Shown here piece after piece: positions 62,442 to 64,000 of a DNA stretch of 64,000 nt. This DNA is from CAVPTL01 sp963708725. Lineage in GTDB: Bacteria; Actinomycetota; Thermoleophilia; Gaiellales; JAICJC01. The notes under the pieces are model-generated. The model saw only the letters and a list, made by a program, of their open reading frames with translations. It was not told the DNA's origin and ran no database searches. The position numbers were made by a program, and so were the translations under genes. The DNA lies in NCBI GenBank assembly GCA_963708725.1, contig CAVPTL010000008.1:1-64000 (forward strand), read 5' to 3'. Each line of letters opens with the position of its first letter. Within the stretch, counting starts at the first letter, position 1.

Positions 62442-63196
62442 GATCCCACCCACGATCGCAGCTGAAGATCGCCGGCCTGGTCGTGCCACGCGAACGCGGC
62501 GACCGGCACGGTGCAGCCGCCGCCCAGCATCATCACTCGCGCCCGTTCCATCTCGAGTCGCGCATGGCTGGGAGCGTGATCGATGGCCGCCACCCGCTGC
62601 TCGTCCCCCGCACGCACCTGCACTGCCAGTGCACCCTGGCCGGCCTCCGGCACGAACGTGTGCGGGTCGAGCGTAAACGCGATCCGATGCTCGAGCCCAA
62701 GCCGGATCAGTCCGGCGGCGGCGAGCAGGATCACATCGGCCTCGCCGGCGTCCAGCTTTCGCAGCCGCGTGTCGACGTTCCCGCGCAGCGGCACGACCTC
62801 GAGATCGCTGCGCAGCTCGCGCAGCAGACCGGTGCGGCGCGCCGATGAGGTGCCCACGGTCGCCCCCGAGGGAATCGCCTCCAACGTCGGGTAGGGCCCA
62901 CAGCAGGCGTCGCGCGGGTCGGCCCGCTCGGGAACCGCCCCCAACACCAGGCCATCGGGCATCTCACCGGTGAGATCCTTCGCGCTGTGCACCGCGGCGT
63001 CGATCTCGCCGTCAAGCAGCGCCCGCTCGATCTCGCGCGTGAACACTCCGCGACCATCCCCGATCTGGTCGAAACGGGCCACCTTGTCGCGATCACCGGC
63101 GGTCGAAATCGGCACCACCTCCGCCCCCCCGAGGAGATCTGAAACCAGCCCTGCCTGCGCCAGCGCGAGGGCGCTGGCGCGGCTCCCCAGCCTCAT
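62438..63196 (-). CDS. hemC: Porphobilinogen deaminase, short C-terminal domain
   Basis: 252 aa against the usual 300-320. N-terminal MRLGSRASALALAQAG, the catalytic Asp region (IDAAVHSAKDLTGEMPDGLV) and the cofactor-binding Cys in LGGGCTVPVAA are all present. Domain 3, which normally adds 60-70 residues after that Cys, stops about 25 residues later (LRSWVGS). The stop forms the GTGA overlap with the next gene, so the shortening is built into the operon rather than being an obvious break. The enzyme polymerises four porphobilinogens to hydroxymethylbilane. The ATG overlaps the end of hemA. Confidence 0.88.
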   Translation of the reverse strand: MRLGSRASALALAQAGLVSDLLGGAEVVPISTAGDRDKVARFDQIGDGRGVFTREIERALLDGEIDAAVHSAKDLTGEMPDGLVLGAVPERADPRDACCGPYPTLEAIPSGATVGTSSARRTGLLRELRSDLEVVPLRGNVDTRLRKLDAGEADVILLAAAGLIRLGLEHRIAFTLDPHTFVPEAGQGALAVQVRAGDEQRVAAIDHAPSHARLEMERARVMMLGGGCTVPVAAFAWHDQAGDLQLRSWVGS

Positions 63197-64000
63197 ACCG
63201 AGGTTCGGTCCAGACCGAACAGCTCGGTCACGGCCTGCGCGTATGCCTGCGAATCGCTCTCCGCCGCGGCCTGCTTGAGCCGCACGGTCGGGCGGTGCAG
63301 AAGCTTTGCCAGCATCGATCGGGTGACCGCGTCGAGCCGCGCCCGATCGGCCGCCGTCAACCCCTCCCAGCGTCCCTCGGCCCGCTCCAGCTCGGCCACG
63401 CGGATCTGCTCGGCAAGGGCACGCAGCGACGTGATCGCGGGCACCACCTCGAGCGCCGCAAGCCAACCGCGAAACTCCGATGCCTGTTCCAACACGATCT
63501 CCCGCGCCGGGGCGTACTCGCCCTCGCGCAAAGCGATGTTGCGGCGAACGGCCTCTTCGAGCTCGTCGATATTGATCACGCTGGCGCCGTCCACGTCGGC
63601 GATCCGGGGATCGATGTCGCGCGGCAGGGCGAGATCGATGAACACCCGCCGGCCCGCCGGCACACATTCGGCCGACACCACGTAGCCGGGCGCCGACGTC
63701 GAGCTGACCACGACATCGGCCCGGGCAATCGCAGCGCCGACGTCGTCCAGGGCGACCGACTCTCCACCGAAGCGTGCGGCCAACCCGGCCGCCGCCTCGC
63801 CGGTGCGGTTCGCGAAAATGAAGTGGCCAACCCCTCGTGATGCGAGGTTTGCCGCGGTCAGCTGGGCGATCTTGCCCGCGCCGATCACAAGCGCCGTGGC
63901 ATCGGCGAGGCCGTCCAGGTGCTGGCGCGCGACCTCGGCGCCGACCGACGCCACCGACGCACCGCCGGCGCCGATCGAGGTCTCGCTGCGGATCCGTTTG
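63193..64000 (-). CDS. hemA: Glutamyl-tRNA reductase (5' end beyond window)
   Basis: Only the C-terminal part is in the window; the frame is open to base 64000. Visible: SETSIGAGGASVASVGAE at the catalytic-domain/NADPH-domain junction, ALVIGAGKIAQLTAANLASR (NADPH Rossmann motif), FIFANRT, VFIDLALPRDIDPRIADVDG and a dimerisation domain ending with AKLLHRPTVRLKQAA. It reduces glutamyl-tRNA to glutamate-1-semialdehyde, first committed step of C5 haem synthesis. First visible gene of the minus-strand operon hemA-hemC-cobA/hemD-SAM hydrolase, coupled by 4-bp overlaps. Confidence 0.93.
   Translation of the reverse strand, partial: KRIRSETSIGAGGASVASVGAEVARQHLDGLADATALVIGAGKIAQLTAANLASRGVGHFIFANRTGEAAAGLAARFGGESVALDDVGAAIARADVVVSSTSAPGYVVSAECVPAGRRVFIDLALPRDIDPRIADVDGASVINIDELEEAVRRNIALREGEYAPAREIVLEQASEFRGWLAALEVVPAITSLRALAEQIRVAELERAEGRWEGLTAADRARLDAVTRSMLAKLLHRPTVRLKQAAAESDSQAYAQAVTELFGLDRTSV

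Overview
The window is high-GC DNA from an actinobacterium-like bacterium. Pointers are flavin-dependent thymidylate synthase (ThyX), GTP cyclohydrolase FolE2, a short group-1 sigma factor, NarL-type two-component genes, maltokinase-fold and UGT-type sugar genes, many GTG/TTG starts and DtxR/IdeR-like iron boxes. The gene set and dispersed palindromes would suit Thermoleophilia/Solirubrobacterales, but that placement is inference. No stretch longer than about 300 bp lacks a gene; the longest gaps are regulatory leaders of 150-240 bp.

1-9.1 kb: a tightly overlapping plus-strand operon. It holds two dipeptide/oligopeptide-type ABC ATPases, an isochorismatase-like hydrolase, a TetR regulator, an S9 serine peptidase, a 3-hydroxyacyl-CoA/carnitine dehydrogenase-type enzyme, a beta-keto acid cleavage enzyme (BKACE), a beta-lactamase-fold serine hydrolase and a P1-family aminopeptidase. 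It looks like import and stepwise breakdown of a peptide- or amide-linked compound, feeding a carnitine-like oxidation and cleavage. About eleven single-base frame breaks fall in it.

9.1-17.4 kb: a methyltransferase, an intact tryptophanase, a membrane protein, a two-component locus with one normal and one degenerate histidine kinase plus a LuxR-type response regulator, two small or membrane proteins, and the C-terminal remnant of an acyl-CoA ligase.

17.6-32.0 kb: a catabolic gene cluster ending in a LacI regulator and followed by tRNA-Thr. It has four short-chain dehydrogenases, a fused alpha-beta E1 ThDP dehydrogenase, a PurB/PcaB-type lyase, an APC permease, a metallophosphoesterase, an SMP-30 lactonase, an aldose-epimerase-like protein, an acetoacetate-decarboxylase-fold protein without the usual lysine, and an enolase-superfamily dehydratase. 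Together they resemble a non-phosphorylative oxidative route for a sugar or sugar-acid-like substrate. A perfect 16-bp tandem operator lies at the permease promoter and a related box at the first SDR promoter. Several genes are broken by single-base shifts.

32-64 kb: mainly housekeeping and metal homeostasis, without frame breaks except possibly at the start of one lipoprotein gene. Contents: a lipoprotein, a cysteine-synthase-like enzyme, mntR-mntH, a kinase-aminotransferase fusion, an iron-box-controlled efeUOB operon, an MFS transporter, tRNA-Tyr, rpoD with a structured leader, mutM, folE2, a glycosyltransferase/sugar kinase/SIS operon, superoxide dismutase, a pteridine-reductase-like SDR next to thyX, a GGDEF protein, a gamma-glutamyltransferase, membrane proteins, tRNA-Phe, and the haem operon hemA-hemC-cobA/hemD followed by a SAM hydrolase. 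Four copies of a 31-33 bp palindrome with compensatory changes lie close to the 3' ends of minus-strand genes.
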